Positions 12,293-22,466 of a stretch of 64,000 nt of DNA are shown here, piece by piece (position 1 is the first letter of the stretch; each line of letters starts with the position of its first letter). Under the pieces are notes generated by a model. It did not search any database, had not been told where the DNA came from, and saw only the letters and a program-made list of their open reading frames with translations. Made by a program: the position numbers and the translations under genes. Source of the DNA: Bacillus sp. AFS088145 (GTDB taxonomy: Bacteria; Bacillota; Bacilli; Bacillales; Bacillaceae_G). Where the stretch lies: assembly GCF_002564465.1 (NCBI RefSeq), contig NZ_NUUX01000040.1:1-64000 (forward strand). Direction: 5' to 3'.

Positions 12293-12387
12293 ATAAAAAC
12301 ATTCAATTATAAAATTCTTTATGCTATGCTATAGATTTAGAAGTAACATGTTAACTTATGTTTAACATGCTCCGAGGTGATTTTTTG

Positions 12388-13764
12388 ATGGAATTCGATA
12401 CAATTACAGCCATATCGACACCAAAAGGCGAAGGTGCAATTGCCATCGTTCGATTAAGTGGCGATGAAGCTGTTCAAATAGCGAATAAATTATTTAAAGA
12501 AAAAGATTTAAATATAGTAGATTCACACACAATTCATTACGGACATTTAGTCGACCCAAGTTCCGGTAATATTGTTGAGGAAGTTATGGTTTCGATCTTA
12601 AGAGCACCAAAAACGTTTACACGTGAAGATGTTGTCGAAATAAATTGTCATGGTGGAATTTTTTCGGTTAACAAAGTACTTGAATTAGTACTATCACAAG
12701 GGGCTAGATTAGCGGAGCCTGGTGAATTTACAAAAAGAGCATTTCTTAATGGACGAATCGACCTATCTCAGGCAGAAGCAGTAATGGATTTAATTCGTTC
12801 AAAGACTGACAGGGCAATGGCGATAGCAATGAATCAAGTAGAAGGTCGATTGTCTAAGTTAGTTAATAGCTTAAGACAAACATTACTTGAGATTTTAGCT
12901 CATATTGAAGTAAATATTGATTACCCTGAATATGATGATGTTGAAGAAATGACCAATATTGTTTTAATTGAAAAAGCAAAAACAGTTCGAGTTGAAATAC
13001 AAAAACTGCTAGAAACATCAAAACAAGGTAAAATTTTACGTGAAGGACTATCTACTGTCATTATAGGTAGACCTAATGTTGGGAAATCGTCTCTTTTAAA
13101 CACACTTGTCCAGGAAAGCAAAGCAATTGTTACTGATATTCCAGGTACAACGCGTGATGTTATTGAAGAATACGTAAATGTAAGAGGTGTGCCATTACGT
13201 CTAATTGATACAGCCGGTATTCGTGAAACTAAGGATGTTGTAGAAGCAATCGGTGTTGAAAGATCTAAAAAAGTATTGAATTTGGCTGACTTAGTTTTAT
13301 TTGTTTTAAATAATAATGAGCAATTAAGTGAAGAAGACCGTAAATTATTTGCCGAAATGAGCGGTAAAGACGTAATTGTGATCATTAACAAAACAGATTT
13401 GTCACAAAAGCTCGACATGAATGAAGTAAAGGTATTAGTTGGTAATGCTACAATTGTTACAACTTCCTTAAAAGAAGAAAAAGGAATTGATGATTTAGAA
13501 AAAGCAATAGCCAACTTATACTTTGAAGGGCAAATTGAGGCACAAGATTTAACTTATTTATCTAATGCTAGGCATATTGCGCTATTAAAGCAATCAGAAC
13601 AGACAATCAATGACGCAATTGAAGCTATGCAAAATGGTATGCCGATTGATTTAGTACAAATTGACTTAACAAGAGCATGGGAATTGTTAGGTGAAATTGT
13701 TGGAGATACAGTTCAGGAAAGTTTAATCAACCAGCTATTTTCCCAATTCTGTTTAGGAAAATAA
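12388..13764 (+). CDS. mnmE: tRNA modification GTPase MnmE
   Basis: With MnmG it installs the aminomethyl group at wobble U34 of certain tRNAs. The 458-residue product has the N-terminal tetrahydrofolate-binding domain, a helical domain, an inserted G domain with [25 protein letters not shown] and NKTD, and the conserved C-terminal CLGK motif with its catalytic-type Cys. The ATG at 12388 follows GAGGTGA; an upstream in-frame ATG at 12358 lacks a ribosome site and would add ten atypical residues. mnmG follows after 20 bases. Confidence 0.97.
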   Translation: MEFDTITAISTPKGEGAIAIVRLSGDEAVQIANKLFKEKDLNIVDSHTIHYGHLVDPSSGNIVEEVMVSILRAPKTFTREDVVEINCHGGIFSVNKVLELVLSQGARLAEPGEFTKRAFLNGRIDLSQAEAVMDLIRSKTDRAMAIAMNQVEGRLSKLVNSLRQTLLEILAHIEVNIDYPEYDDVEEMTNIVLIEKAKTVRVEIQKLLETSKQGKILREGLSTVIIGRPNVGKSSLLNTLVQESKAIVTDIPGTTRDVIEEYVNVRGVPLRLIDTAGIRETKDVVEAIGVERSKKVLNLADLVLFVLNNNEQLSEEDRKLFAEMSGKDVIVIINKTDLSQKLDMNEVKVLVGNATIVTTSLKEEKGIDDLEKAIANLYFEGQIEAQDLTYLSNARHIALLKQSEQTINDAIEAMQNGMPIDLVQIDLTRAWELLGEIVGDTVQESLINQLFSQFCLGK

Positions 13765-13784
13765 AATGGTTAGGAGGAGAAAAG

Positions 13785-15671
13785 ATGAGTTTTGAAGCAG
13801 GCAATTATGATGTAATCGTTATTGGAGCTGGTCATGCTGGATGTGAAGCCGGTTTGTCATCTGCTCGAATGGGTGCAAAAACATTAATGTTGACAATAAA
13901 TCTCGATATGGTCGCATTTATGCCTTGTAACCCATCAGTAGGTGGTCCTGCCAAGGGGATTGTTGTACGTGAAATTGACGCACTTGGCGGTGAAATGGGT
14001 CGAAATATCGATAAAACACATATTCAAATGAGAATGTTAAATACAGGTAAAGGTCCGGCAGTACGCGCATTGCGTGCCCAAGCGGATAAATTTGCTTATC
14101 AACACGAATTAAAGAAAACCATTGAAAATACAGAGAATCTAACACTAAAGCAAGGATTAGTAGAAAGATTAATTGTAGAAGATGGACAATGCACAGGTGT
14201 AATTACACAAACAGGTGCAATTTATCGTTCAAAAACAGTTGTCATTACAACTGGTACTTTCTTACGCGGAGAAATTATTGTAGGAGAATTAAAGTACTCA
14301 AGTGGTCCTAATAACCAACAACCAGCAATTAAGCTTTCTGAGCACTTAGAGGAATTAGGAATAGAACTTGTTCGCTTTAAAACAGGTACGCCTCCTCGTG
14401 TAAATAGTCATAGTATTGATTATTCAAAAACAGAAATACAACCTGGCGATGATGTACCCCGTGCATTTTCATTCGAAACAGAACCAGTTGAAACAGAACA
14501 AATTCCTTGCTGGTTAACTTACACAAGTGAAACTACACATCAAATCATCGACGATAACTTACATCGTTCGCCGATGTACTCTGGTATGATTAAAGGTACT
14601 GGGCCACGTTATTGTCCTTCTATTGAGGATAAAGTTGTCCGATTTAATGATAAACCAAGACATCAAATTTTCTTAGAGCCAGAAGGAAGAAATACTCAAG
14701 AAGTTTATGTACAAGGATTATCAACTAGTTTACCTGAAGATGTACAGGAAAAGATGCTGCGTTCGATTGCAGGTCTTGAAAATGTTCAAATGATGAGAAC
14801 TGGATATGCAATTGAATATGATGCGATTGTACCTACTCAATTAAGGCCAACATTGGAACTTAAGCAAATTAACAATCTGTATACTGCTGGTCAAATTAAC
14901 GGAACTTCGGGTTATGAAGAAGCAGCTGGTCAAGGTTTAATCGCAGGAATTAACGCTGCATGTCGTTCACTAGAGAAAGAAGAGTTAATTTTAGATCGCT
15001 CTGAAGCTTACATTGGTGTTTTAATAGATGACCTAGTAACTAAAGGGACAAATGAACCATACCGTCTTCTTACTTCTAGAGCAGAATATCGATTATTACT
15101 ACGTCACGATAATGCCGATTTACGTTTAACTAAAATCGGTCAAAGACTTGGTTTAATAAATGATGAAAGATATGCAGAGTTTGAACAAAAGAAAATGTTA
15201 ATTGAAGAAGAAATAGAGCGTTTAAAAGCAACTCAATTAAGACCGACAAAAGAAGTACAGGAATTGATTGCAAAAAATGGTGGTAGCGAACTGAAAGATG
15301 GCATTCGTGCAGCAGATCTTTTACGTCGTCCTGAAATGCTTTATGAGCATATCCATCTTCTTGCCCCATCTGAAAAAGACTTACATTCAGATGTTAAAGA
15401 ACAAGTTGAAATACAAATTAAGTATGAAGGTTATATTGAAAAATCATTAAATCAAGTAGAACGTATGAAAAGAATGGATTTAAAGAAAATCCCTGAAAAT
15501 ATCGATTATCAAGCTATTCACGGCCTTGCTACTGAGGCAAGACAAAAGCTTGAGCAAGTGCGTCCTCTATCAGTAGGTCAAGCTTCTCGTATATCTGGTG
15601 TTAATCCAGCAGATATTTCGATTCTACTTGTTTATTTAGAACAAGGAAAAATTGCAAGAATATCGAACTAA
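13785..15671 (+). CDS. mnmG: tRNA uridine-5-carboxymethylaminomethyl modification enzyme MnmG
   Basis: FAD-binding partner of MnmE in wobble-uridine modification. The 628-residue product has the Rossmann motif [12 protein letters not shown] at the N terminus, the signature [11 protein letters not shown], the second signature [13 protein letters not shown] near residue 385, and the C-terminal MnmE/tRNA-binding helical region. TAGGAGG lies in front of ATG 13785. It sits between mnmE and rsmG as in nearly all Firmicutes. Confidence 0.98.
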   Translation: MSFEAGNYDVIVIGAGHAGCEAGLSSARMGAKTLMLTINLDMVAFMPCNPSVGGPAKGIVVREIDALGGEMGRNIDKTHIQMRMLNTGKGPAVRALRAQADKFAYQHELKKTIENTENLTLKQGLVERLIVEDGQCTGVITQTGAIYRSKTVVITTGTFLRGEIIVGELKYSSGPNNQQPAIKLSEHLEELGIELVRFKTGTPPRVNSHSIDYSKTEIQPGDDVPRAFSFETEPVETEQIPCWLTYTSETTHQIIDDNLHRSPMYSGMIKGTGPRYCPSIEDKVVRFNDKPRHQIFLEPEGRNTQEVYVQGLSTSLPEDVQEKMLRSIAGLENVQMMRTGYAIEYDAIVPTQLRPTLELKQINNLYTAGQINGTSGYEEAAGQGLIAGINAACRSLEKEELILDRSEAYIGVLIDDLVTKGTNEPYRLLTSRAEYRLLLRHDNADLRLTKIGQRLGLINDERYAEFEQKKMLIEEEIERLKATQLRPTKEVQELIAKNGGSELKDGIRAADLLRRPEMLYEHIHLLAPSEKDLHSDVKEQVEIQIKYEGYIEKSLNQVERMKRMDLKKIPENIDYQAIHGLATEARQKLEQVRPLSVGQASRISGVNPADISILLVYLEQGKIARISN

Positions 15672-15692
15672 TAATAGATAGGGGTATTACTA

Positions 15693-16412
15693 GTGAATAA
15701 AGAACAATTTATCGCTGCTCTTAAAGATAAAGGAATCCATTTGTCTGATTTTCAATTAAAACAATTTGATATATATTTCCACACATTAGTTGAGTGGAAT
15801 AATAAAATGAACTTAACTGCTATTACAGAAGAAACCGAAGTATATTTAAAGCATTTTTATGATTCAATTAGCGCTGCCTTTTATTTCGATTTCGCTAATG
15901 AAATTACTTTATGTGATATTGGTGCAGGAGCGGGCTTCCCCTCTATCCCAATTAAAATATGTTTCCCTTCTATCAATTTAACGATCGTAGACTCCCTTCA
16001 AAAGAGGATTACATTTCTAAACCATTTAGCGAAGGAATTACAATTAGAGAATGTATCATTTATTCATGATCGAGCAGAAACTTTTGCTAAAAGAACTGGT
16101 ATGAGAGAATCTTTCGATGTTGTAACTGCTAGAGCAGTTGCTAGAATGTCTGTATTAACTGAATTATGCTTACCACTTGTTAAACAAAATGGCTACTTTG
16201 TTGCACTTAAAGGTGCTGCTGGTCAAGAAGAGTTGGATAAAGCAAATTATGCTATAAAAACACTTGGTGGAGAAGTTAAATCAATTAATCACTTCACTCT
16301 CCCAGGCGAAGACAGTGATCGAAATATTGTTATAGTAGAAAAGAAACGGAAAACGCCAACTAAGTACCCTCGCAAACCGGGTACCCCTGGTAAAGAACCA
16401 TTAGAGGTTTAA
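15693..16412 (+). CDS. rsmG: 16S rRNA (guanine527-N7)-methyltransferase
   Basis: SAM-dependent enzyme that methylates G527 of 16S rRNA; loss gives low-level streptomycin resistance in several bacteria. The 239-residue product has motif [17 protein letters not shown], a downstream [12 protein letters not shown] segment, and a basic C-terminal tail. Start is GTG at 15693 behind GATAGGGG. It ends 10 bases before the palindrome that carries a parS site. Confidence 0.96.
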   Translation: MNKEQFIAALKDKGIHLSDFQLKQFDIYFHTLVEWNNKMNLTAITEETEVYLKHFYDSISAAFYFDFANEITLCDIGAGAGFPSIPIKICFPSINLTIVDSLQKRITFLNHLAKELQLENVSFIHDRAETFAKRTGMRESFDVVTARAVARMSVLTELCLPLVKQNGYFVALKGAAGQEELDKANYAIKTLGGEVKSINHFTLPGEDSDRNIVIVEKKRKTPTKYPRKPGTPGKEPLEV

Positions 16413-16422
16413 TATGATAAAC

Positions 16423-16452
16423 TAACAAATGTTTCACGTGAAACATTTGTTA
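16423..16452. other. parS site in a 30-bp perfect palindrome
   Basis: The exact ParB/Spo0J binding sequence TGTTTCACGTGAAACA (16430-16445) forms the centre of a perfect 30-base palindrome between rsmG and noc. ParB-CTP clamps are expected to load here and spread, recruiting condensin to organise the origin region. Confidence 0.95.
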
Positions 16453-16497
16453 TGTTTATTCTATTGTGAACGAAATTCTAAAAGGGTGGGAATCACA

Positions 16498-17340
16498 TTG
16501 AAAAGCACATTATCTAGGTTATTTGGCTTATCTGAAAAAGAAATTAATGAAGATTCGGTTTCGAGTAATGAAGTTATTCGCCAAATTCCAGTAAAGGACA
16601 TTGTACCGAATCAGTATCAGCCTAGAACTTTCTTTGATGATGAAAAAATTAAAGAACTAGCGCTAACGATTCGAACTCATGGTATTATTCAACCAATTGT
16701 TGTTAGGGAAATTAGACCAAACTTTTATGAAATAATTGCCGGGGAAAGAAGATTCAGAGCTGTTTCATCTTTAGGCTGGGATACAATTCCTGCAATTGTG
16801 AAAACGTTTAACGATACAGAGACTGCCTCCGTCGCTCTGATTGAAAATTTACAACGTGAAGAACTATCTCCTTTTGAAGAAGCCGTAGCTTACCAAAAAC
16901 TAATTGATTTACATAACTTAACTCAAGAGGCTCTAGCTCAGCGATTAGGTAAAGGTCAATCGACTGTTGCAAATAAACTGAGATTGTTGAAACTTCCTGG
17001 GGAAATACAACAAGCATTATTGGATAAGTCGATTACAGAACGTCATGCACGAGCACTTATTCCATTAAAGCTACCTCAACTACAAATTACTCTTCTTCAT
17101 GAAATAATTGAAAAGCAATTAAATGTTAAACAAACAGAAGAACGAGTAGTTACATTACTTACTGAGAAAAAACCAAAGGCTAAACGTAAATTTAAGGCCA
17201 TTAGTAAGGACATTAGAATTGCGATGAATACGATCCGTGAGTCTTTACAAATGGTTACTAAAACAGGCATGAATATTGATAGTCAAGAAGAAGAAAATGA
17301 TGATTATTACCAAATAACAATTAAAATTCCAAAAAAATAA
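16498..17340 (+). CDS. noc: Nucleoid occlusion protein Noc
   Basis: ParB-family CTPase that blocks division over the nucleoid by linking Noc-binding sites to the membrane. The 280-residue product begins [15 protein letters not shown], giving the short amphipathic N-terminal helix used for membrane contact. It contains the CTP-binding GERRFRA motif, [16 protein letters not shown], and the helix-turn-helix [26 protein letters not shown]. Start is TTG at 16498 behind AAAGGGTGGG. A longer frame starting inside parS (MFHVKHL) is a common mis-annotation because it encodes the palindrome. Confidence 0.95.
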   Translation: MKSTLSRLFGLSEKEINEDSVSSNEVIRQIPVKDIVPNQYQPRTFFDDEKIKELALTIRTHGIIQPIVVREIRPNFYEIIAGERRFRAVSSLGWDTIPAIVKTFNDTETASVALIENLQREELSPFEEAVAYQKLIDLHNLTQEALAQRLGKGQSTVANKLRLLKLPGEIQQALLDKSITERHARALIPLKLPQLQITLLHEIIEKQLNVKQTEERVVTLLTEKKPKAKRKFKAISKDIRIAMNTIRESLQMVTKTGMNIDSQEEENDDYYQITIKIPKK

Positions 17341-17345
17341 ACATT

Positions 17346-17378
17346 AAATTCACCTCTTTTCAGTGGTGAATTTTTTTG
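17346..17378 (+). terminator. Terminator of noc
   Basis: Stem AAATTCACC/GGTGAATTT with a 10-base loop and T7 tail, six bases after the noc stop. Confidence 0.85.
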
Positions 17379-17467
17379 TTCATTTTTAAATCTAGACACA
17401 ACGATGAATCTATTCATGGTAAAATAGAAAATAAGAATTGTTTGTTGTGGAAGGAGTAGATTACATA

Positions 17468-18229
17468 GTGGTTAAAGTAATCTCTATAGCTAATCAAAAA
17501 GGTGGTGTTGGTAAGACTACAACATCAGTAAATTTAAGTGCTTGTTTAGCTCACTTAGGAAAAAAAGTATTACTAGTCGATATAGATCCTCAAGGTAATG
17601 CAACTAGTGGTATTGGAATTGAAAAGGCTGATGTAAATCAGTGTGTTTACAATGTATTAGTTGATGATGTTGAGGCGAAAAATGTCATTTTAAACACTGC
17701 TATTCCAAATTTTGATATTATTCCAGCAACAATTCAACTTGCTGGAGCAGAAATTGAATTAGTACCTACTATTTCTAGAGAAGTAAGATTAAAACGTGCT
17801 TTAGATACAGTAAAAGGTAACTATGATTATATTTTAATAGATTGTCCTCCATCATTAGGATTATTAACTTTAAACTCACTAACTGCATCTGATTCGATTA
17901 TTATTCCAGTTCAGTGTGAGTATTACGCACTTGAAGGTTTAAGTCAGCTATTAAGTACTGTACGTTTAGTACAAAAACATTTAAATAAAAATTTAGCAAT
18001 TGAAGGCGTATTGTTAACAATGCTAGATGCCCGTACAAATTTAGGGCTCCAGGTTATAGAAGAAGTAAAAAAATATTTTCAAGATCGCGTCTATAAATCA
18101 ATTATTCCAAGAAATGTACGCTTAAGTGAAGCACCAAGTCATGGTAAACCGATCATTACATATGATCCAAAGTCAAGAGGTGCAGAAGTATATCTCGATC
18201 TAGCAAAGGAAGTGATTGATAATGGCTAA
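17468..18229 (+). CDS. parA: Chromosome partitioning ATPase ParA/Soj
   Basis: Deviant-Walker ATPase that works with ParB in origin segregation and regulates DnaA. The 253-residue product begins MVKVISIANQKGGVGKTTT, has the catalytic/DNA-binding Walker B region DYILIDCPPSLGLLT, and ends LDLAKEVIDNG. GTG at 17468 is chosen because AAGGAG lies 11 bases upstream and the length equals B. subtilis Soj; a frame beginning 30 bases earlier would overlap that ribosome site. It overlaps parB by 8 bases. Confidence 0.96.
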   Translation: MVKVISIANQKGGVGKTTTSVNLSACLAHLGKKVLLVDIDPQGNATSGIGIEKADVNQCVYNVLVDDVEAKNVILNTAIPNFDIIPATIQLAGAEIELVPTISREVRLKRALDTVKGNYDYILIDCPPSLGLLTLNSLTASDSIIIPVQCEYYALEGLSQLLSTVRLVQKHLNKNLAIEGVLLTMLDARTNLGLQVIEEVKKYFQDRVYKSIIPRNVRLSEAPSHGKPIITYDPKSRGAEVYLDLAKEVIDNG

Positions 18230-19058
18230 AGGTTTAGGTAAAGGTATTGGAGCATTTTTTCAAGATATCAATCAGCAAGAAGAGTTAGTTCAGGAAATTG
18301 ATCTTAAAGAACTTAGACCTAACCCATACCAACCTCGTAAAGTATTTGATGAGACTGCAATGTTAGAATTAACTCAGTCAGTGATTGAACATGGAATTCT
18401 TCAACCAATCATTGCTAGAAAAAGCATAAAAGGTTTCCAAATCGTTGCTGGAGAAAGACGCTATCGCGCTGCAAAAAGTGCAGGTTTAAATACAGTTCCA
18501 GTTATTGTGAGAGACCTTACTGAAGAGCAAATGATGGAGTTAGCTGTATTAGAAAATTTACAGCGAGATGATTTAAATCCTCTTGAAGAAGCAGAAGCAT
18601 ATCAAACTTTAATTGAACAATTACACTTAACACAAGAACAACTGGCAAAGAAACTTGGAAAAAGTCGTCCACATATTGCTAACTATTTAAGAATTTTAAC
18701 TTTACCTAATTCTGTTCAAAAAATGGTCGAAGAAGGCATGCTCTCAATGGGACACGGAAGAGCACTTTTAGGACTAAAACGAAAAGGGTTAATTGAGGCT
18801 ACCGCACTAAAAGTAATTGAAAAAAACCTAAGTGTCCGTGAGGTTGAAACGTTAGTCAATGATCTAAATGAAAATGTTTCACGTGAAACATCAAAGAAAA
18901 CGCCAGCTAAAAACATATTTTTTAGTGAGTATGAGGATCTTTTACAAGAAAAGTTCGGAACTTCAGTTAAAATTAAATCGGCTAAAGATAAAGGGAAAAT
19001 AGAAATCCAATTCTTTAACAAAGAGGACTTGGAGAGAATTCTTTCAATTATAAAATGA
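18222..19058 (+). CDS. parB: Chromosome partitioning protein ParB/Spo0J
   Basis: CTP-dependent DNA clamp that loads at parS. The 278-residue product begins MAKGLGKGIGAFF, has the arginine patch GERRYRAAKSAG, the LENLQRDDLNPLEEAEAY segment, the helix-turn-helix LTQEQLAKKLGKSRPHIANYLRIL, and a C-terminal dimerisation region. ATG 18222 overlaps the end of parA, suggesting coupled translation. An exact parS site lies inside the gene, as in B. subtilis spo0J. Confidence 0.97.
   Translation: MAKGLGKGIGAFFQDINQQEELVQEIDLKELRPNPYQPRKVFDETAMLELTQSVIEHGILQPIIARKSIKGFQIVAGERRYRAAKSAGLNTVPVIVRDLTEEQMMELAVLENLQRDDLNPLEEAEAYQTLIEQLHLTQEQLAKKLGKSRPHIANYLRILTLPNSVQKMVEEGMLSMGHGRALLGLKRKGLIEATALKVIEKNLSVREVETLVNDLNENVSRETSKKTPAKNIFFSEYEDLLQEKFGTSVKIKSAKDKGKIEIQFFNKEDLERILSIIK
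18875..18890. other. parS site inside parB
   Basis: Exact TGTTTCACGTGAAACA. In the parB frame it encodes VSRET within the linker before the C-terminal domain, a region tolerant of these residues. Confidence 0.95.
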
Positions 19059-19067
19059 GTTACTCAT

Positions 19068-19118
19068 AGGGAATATTAAATGTGTTGGCTTCCAATGCAG
19101 TTAATACTCCCTTTTTGT
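19068..19118 (+). terminator. Terminator of parAB
   Basis: AGGGAATATTAA pairs with TTAATACTCCCT and an inner TTGG-ctt-CCAA stem caps the loop; a TTTTTG tail follows. Confidence 0.8.
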
Positions 19119-19161
19119 TTTTAACTGACTTTTTTAAATTGTAAGTTAGGAAACTATTACG

Positions 19162-19749
19162 TTAAAAATCTAATTGGCACGTAAATTTTCTTTCAGTTTC
19201 TTTAATTGAATTTGCAATAAACTTAGCCATTTTCATTACTAGGCTTAATCTAGTATTTTGTAGAACGTAGAATTCCATAAACCCACTAACATTTACAACC
19301 CCGGTTAAATTAATTTCGCCAACTAAAGGTAATTCTTTTTTCATTGCCGCACCGGGTTTTAACGGACCATTGGATAAACGTACGCTACCAATACTTTTTA
19401 CTCTGCCTAAACATGCATCTACAGCAATGATAAATGGATTGTTATACTTGCCTTTAATTCTTTCAAGTTGTTCTGAAAGATTTAACGCATGAATTGGCTC
19501 ATCAAGAGTACCATAATAATGAAACCTACTTAAGTTTAATTCTCCTAACATGGTTCCAACTAAAGGACCCAAAGAGTCTCCCGTAGAACGGTCAGTTCCA
19601 ATACATACAAAAACAATTTCTTTAGTGTGTACACTTGGAAGCGACTTACATAAACGATCTGCAAATCTGTTAATAGCGTTTTCGTCATCTAAAAATACAG
19701 AATAATCATCCTTAAATAGGTTACGCAAAGGATTTGCTGAAAATTGCAT
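19162..19749 (-). CDS. yyaC: Spore protease YyaC (DUF1256)
   Basis: 195-residue protein of the YyaC/DUF1256 family, whose fold resembles the spore GPR protease and hydrogenase-maturation peptidases. Conserved segments FVCIGTDRSTGDSLGPLVG and IIAVDACLGR are present. The gene is restricted to spore formers and normally lies beside spo0J, so it supports an endospore-forming host. It is transcribed toward parB; GTAGGCGA precedes ATG 19749. Exact substrate is unknown. Confidence 0.92.
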   Translation of the reverse strand: MQFSANPLRNLFKDDYSVFLDDENAINRFADRLCKSLPSVHTKEIVFVCIGTDRSTGDSLGPLVGTMLGELNLSRFHYYGTLDEPIHALNLSEQLERIKGKYNNPFIIAVDACLGRVKSIGSVRLSNGPLKPGAAMKKELPLVGEINLTGVVNVSGFMEFYVLQNTRLSLVMKMAKFIANSIKETERKFTCQLDF

Positions 19750-19940
19750 AATATCGCCTACTTTTCATTTAAGAGAGTAGTATTAGTTTATGCAAAATTT
19801 AAACAATTTATACTTTCGTCAAGCGATCTTCGTTATTAAATTAAACTATTATTACATTTGTACATATTTGTAGTTTTAAAATGATAATTCGTTTAGTATA
19901 ACGTTTGAAGTCACTTGAAAATAGATAGGGGGAAAACAGT

Positions 19941-20837
19941 ATGAATAATGCAGCAGATAAAATAGAAAATGCTGAAAAATTAATAAAAAAAAGCATGCTA
20001 ACTCCGGAACAATGGGACACAATTTTAAATTCATCAATAAAGATAGCTCTAATTATTATCGTTTCAGTATTGGCTGTAAAACTCGGAAGAAAGTTAATCC
20101 GTAATCTCTTAAAGGTTAATGCTAGAGGACCGTTACAAGTATCAGAAAGAAGATCAGTAACACTTATTAAATTAATGGAAAATGTACTTGCATATGTAAT
20201 TTTCTTTATTGCCGCTTTGACGATTCTCCCGATATTTGGTGTGGAAATAAAAGGACTTTTAGTTGGAGCAGGAATTGGTGGCGTAGCAATTGGATTTGGT
20301 GCACAAAGCTTAGTAAAAGATATCATTTCTGGATTTTTTATTTTGTTTGAAGATCAGTTTTCAGTTGGTGACTACATTAGAGTTCAAACTTTCGAGGGAA
20401 CAGTACTATCAATTGGTTTAAAAACAACTAAAATTAGAAGCGGAACTGGTGAGCTCCATATTATCCAAAATGGAATGATTACTGAAGTAACCAATTTTTC
20501 ATTACATAATGCTGTAGCAATGGTCGATGTTAGTATTTCATATGAGGGCGATATTGAACATGCGCAAAATGTAATTGAAGAGCATTTAGAAACTATGCCA
20601 GCTAGATATGAAGAAATGGTAAAACCTCCAGAGTTTCTTGGGATACAAAACTTAGGACCATCTGAAGTAACATTACGAATCTCTTCAGAAGTTAGAGCAA
20701 TGACACAGTTTAAAATCTCTAGAGCAATTCGAAAAGAAATTAAGGAAGTACTTGAAAGAAATAACATAGAAATTTCGTATCCAAAGATGGTATTATATAA
20801 ACAACCAGACACTAAAAATGAAAATGCGAATGTATAG
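19941..20837 (+). CDS. Small-conductance mechanosensitive channel, MscS family
   Basis: 298-residue membrane protein that would open on membrane tension to release solutes. Three membrane segments are visible (about residues 30-47, 75-95 and 100-130). The last contains the Gly/Ala-rich pore helix GAGIGGVAIGFGAQSLVKDIISG. The beta domain with GDYIRVQTFEGTVLSIGLKTTKIR follows, then a mixed C-terminal domain. It resembles B. subtilis YkuT. It lies where yyaD/yyaE stand in B. subtilis. A GGGGGAAA ribosome site precedes ATG 19941; no terminator separates it from yyzM. Confidence 0.93.
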   Translation: MNNAADKIENAEKLIKKSMLTPEQWDTILNSSIKIALIIIVSVLAVKLGRKLIRNLLKVNARGPLQVSERRSVTLIKLMENVLAYVIFFIAALTILPIFGVEIKGLLVGAGIGGVAIGFGAQSLVKDIISGFFILFEDQFSVGDYIRVQTFEGTVLSIGLKTTKIRSGTGELHIIQNGMITEVTNFSLHNAVAMVDVSISYEGDIEHAQNVIEEHLETMPARYEEMVKPPEFLGIQNLGPSEVTLRISSEVRAMTQFKISRAIRKEIKEVLERNNIEISYPKMVLYKQPDTKNENANV

Positions 20838-20874
20838 TTTGTATGCTACTATTTTAAGGAAGTGAAGTTTTCAC

Positions 20875-21072
20875 ATGGAAGAAAAAGAATTTAATCTAAA
20901 TGATATAGTAGAAATGAAAAAACCTCATCCTTGTGGAGTGAACAGATGGAAGATTATTCGAATGGGTATGGACATTCGATTAAAATGTGAGGGATGTGAG
21001 CATAGCGTTTTAATACCTCGCAGAGAGTTCTCACGAAAATTAAAAAAGGTTTTAGTACGATCTGAAGAGTAG
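20875..21072 (+). CDS. yyzM: DUF951 protein YyzM
   Basis: 65-residue protein of unknown function, conserved next to ychF in Firmicutes. Visible features are MKKPHPCGVNRWKIIRMG and CEGCEHSVLIPR, with a CxxC-type pair that might bind a metal. It is probably cotranscribed with the MscS gene, 37 bases upstream, and ends at a strong terminator. Confidence 0.9.
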   Translation: MEEKEFNLNDIVEMKKPHPCGVNRWKIIRMGMDIRLKCEGCEHSVLIPRREFSRKLKKVLVRSEE

Positions 21073-21091
21073 GACGTTTTTTAAATCAATG

Positions 21092-21139
21092 GGTATCTAG
21101 TAGAGCGATTTGAAGGATCGCTCGTATTAGATACCTTTC
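21092..21139 (+). terminator. Terminator after yyzM
   Basis: Long hairpin pairing GGTATCTAgTA and AGCGAT with ATCGCT and TAtTAGATACC, followed by TTTCGT. The T run is short but the stem is strong. Confidence 0.75.
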
Positions 21140-21168
21140 GTATGTTTAGAATTAATATTCAGATTTTC

Positions 21169-21197
21169 TTGTTATTTTTTTTTGAAATCAATATAAT
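21169..21197 (+). promoter_or_regulatory. Promoter of ychF
   Basis: TTGTTA (21169-21174), 17-base spacer, TATAAT (21192-21197), about 40 bases upstream of the start codon. Confidence 0.7.
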
Positions 21198-21235
21198 TGT
21201 GAAAGATTAACTAAGTTCGTATAGGAGTGGAAAAT

Positions 21236-22336
21236 ATGCCATTAACAGCAGGAATCGTAGGATTACCAAACGTAGGAAAGTCGACATTATTTAATGCAAT
21301 TACACAAGCGGGTGCTGAATCAGCAAACTATCCGTTTTGTACAATTGATCCAAACGTAGGTGTGGTAGAAGTACCTGATTACCGTTTAGTAAAATTAACT
21401 GAATTAGTTCAACCTAAAAAAACTGTTCCAACAACTTTTGAATTTACTGATATTGCAGGAATCGTTAAAGGTGCAAGTAAAGGTGAAGGATTAGGAAATA
21501 AGTTTTTATCTCATATTCGTGAAGTGGATGCAATTTGCCAAGTAGTACGTTGCTTTGCAGATGATAATATTACTCACGTATCTGGAAAAGTAGATCCAAT
21601 TGCAGATATTGAAACAATTAACTTAGAACTAATTCTTGCAGACTTAGAATCAGTTGAAAAACGTATTGATCGTGTAGCTAAATTAGCGAAACAAAAAGAT
21701 AAAGATGCATCGTATGAACATGAAATTTTAGTAAAATTAAGAGAAGCATTTGAAAGTGACAAGCCAGCTCGTTCAGTAGAGTTTACGGAAGAGCAAATGA
21801 AAGTAGTAAAAGGTTTACATTTATTAACGACTAAGCCAATGCTTTACATTACTAATGTTGGCGAAGAAGACATCGCAGATGCTTCATCAAACGAATACGT
21901 TGAAAAAGTAAGAGAATTTGCAGCTAAAGAAGGTTCTCAAGTAATTGTAATTAGTGCTAAAATTGAAGAAGAAATTGCTGAGTTAGATGATGAAGAGAAA
22001 CGTACATTTCTTCAAGAACTTGGAATTGAAGAATCAGGTTTAGATCAACTAATTCGTGCAGCTTATTCTTTATTAGGATTGGCAACTTATTTCACTGCAG
22101 GTGTACAAGAAGTAAGAGCTTGGACATTTAAAAAAGGTATGAAAGCTCCACAATGTGCTGGCGTAATTCATACTGACTTCGAACGCGGTTTTATCCGTGC
22201 AGAAACAGTTTCTTTTGAGGATTTAGCGACTTATGGTAACATGACAGCATCAAAAGAAGCAGGTAAAGTACGTCTTGAAGGTAAAGAGTATATCGTACAA
22301 GATGGAGATGTAATGCATTTCCGATTTAATGTTTAA
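21236..22336 (+). CDS. ychF: Ribosome-associated ATPase YchF/Ola1
   Basis: Obg-family P-loop NTPase that prefers ATP and binds ribosomes; family members are tied to translation and oxidative-stress responses. The 366-residue product shows G1 [16 protein letters not shown]3 [20 protein letters not shown], the altered G4 (TNV region) typical of ATP preference, a coiled coil near residues 130-200, and the C-terminal TGS domain [16 protein letters not shown] 21236 has AGGAG eight bases upstream, better than the in-frame GTG at 21227 inside that site. Confidence 0.97.
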   Translation: MPLTAGIVGLPNVGKSTLFNAITQAGAESANYPFCTIDPNVGVVEVPDYRLVKLTELVQPKKTVPTTFEFTDIAGIVKGASKGEGLGNKFLSHIREVDAICQVVRCFADDNITHVSGKVDPIADIETINLELILADLESVEKRIDRVAKLAKQKDKDASYEHEILVKLREAFESDKPARSVEFTEEQMKVVKGLHLLTTKPMLYITNVGEEDIADASSNEYVEKVREFAAKEGSQVIVISAKIEEEIAELDDEEKRTFLQELGIEESGLDQLIRAAYSLLGLATYFTAGVQEVRAWTFKKGMKAPQCAGVIHTDFERGFIRAETVSFEDLATYGNMTASKEAGKVRLEGKEYIVQDGDVMHFRFNV

Positions 22337-22361
22337 TGAAAATAGCAACGGAATTATTGAT

Positions 22362-22390
22362 TTGCTATCTAAAAAAAACTATGCTATAAT
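22362..22390 (+). promoter_or_regulatory. Promoter of rpsF-ssb-rpsR
   Basis: TTGCTA (22362-22367), 17-base spacer, TATAAT (22385-22390) with an extended -10 TGC. It lies just after the ychF stop and upstream of the S6:S18 leader. Confidence 0.8.
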
Positions 22391-22414
22391 TTTAACTCGT
22401 GAGTGATTAATTAA

Positions 22415-22460
22415 ATTGCTCCTTGCCCTTAATTGGGCCGTTAGACCAAAAGGAGGTGAC
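22415..22460 (+). promoter_or_regulatory. S6:S18 autoregulatory leader of rpsF
   Basis: CTCCTT (22419-22424) can pair with AAGGAG (22450-22455), so the rpsF Shine-Dalgarno is sequestered. An inner GCCC-ttaatt-GGGC hairpin is followed by the unpaired CCG that is the known recognition feature of the rpsF leader bound by the S6:S18 complex. Excess protein would stabilise the closed form and repress translation. Confidence 0.75.
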
Positions 22461-22466
22461 ATTGTG

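Noticed and set aside
16429-16497. Longer Noc N terminus starting inside the parS palindrome (MFHVKHL)
   Set aside because: It simply translates the palindrome; the TTG at 16498 with AAAGGGTGGG gives the family-typical start.
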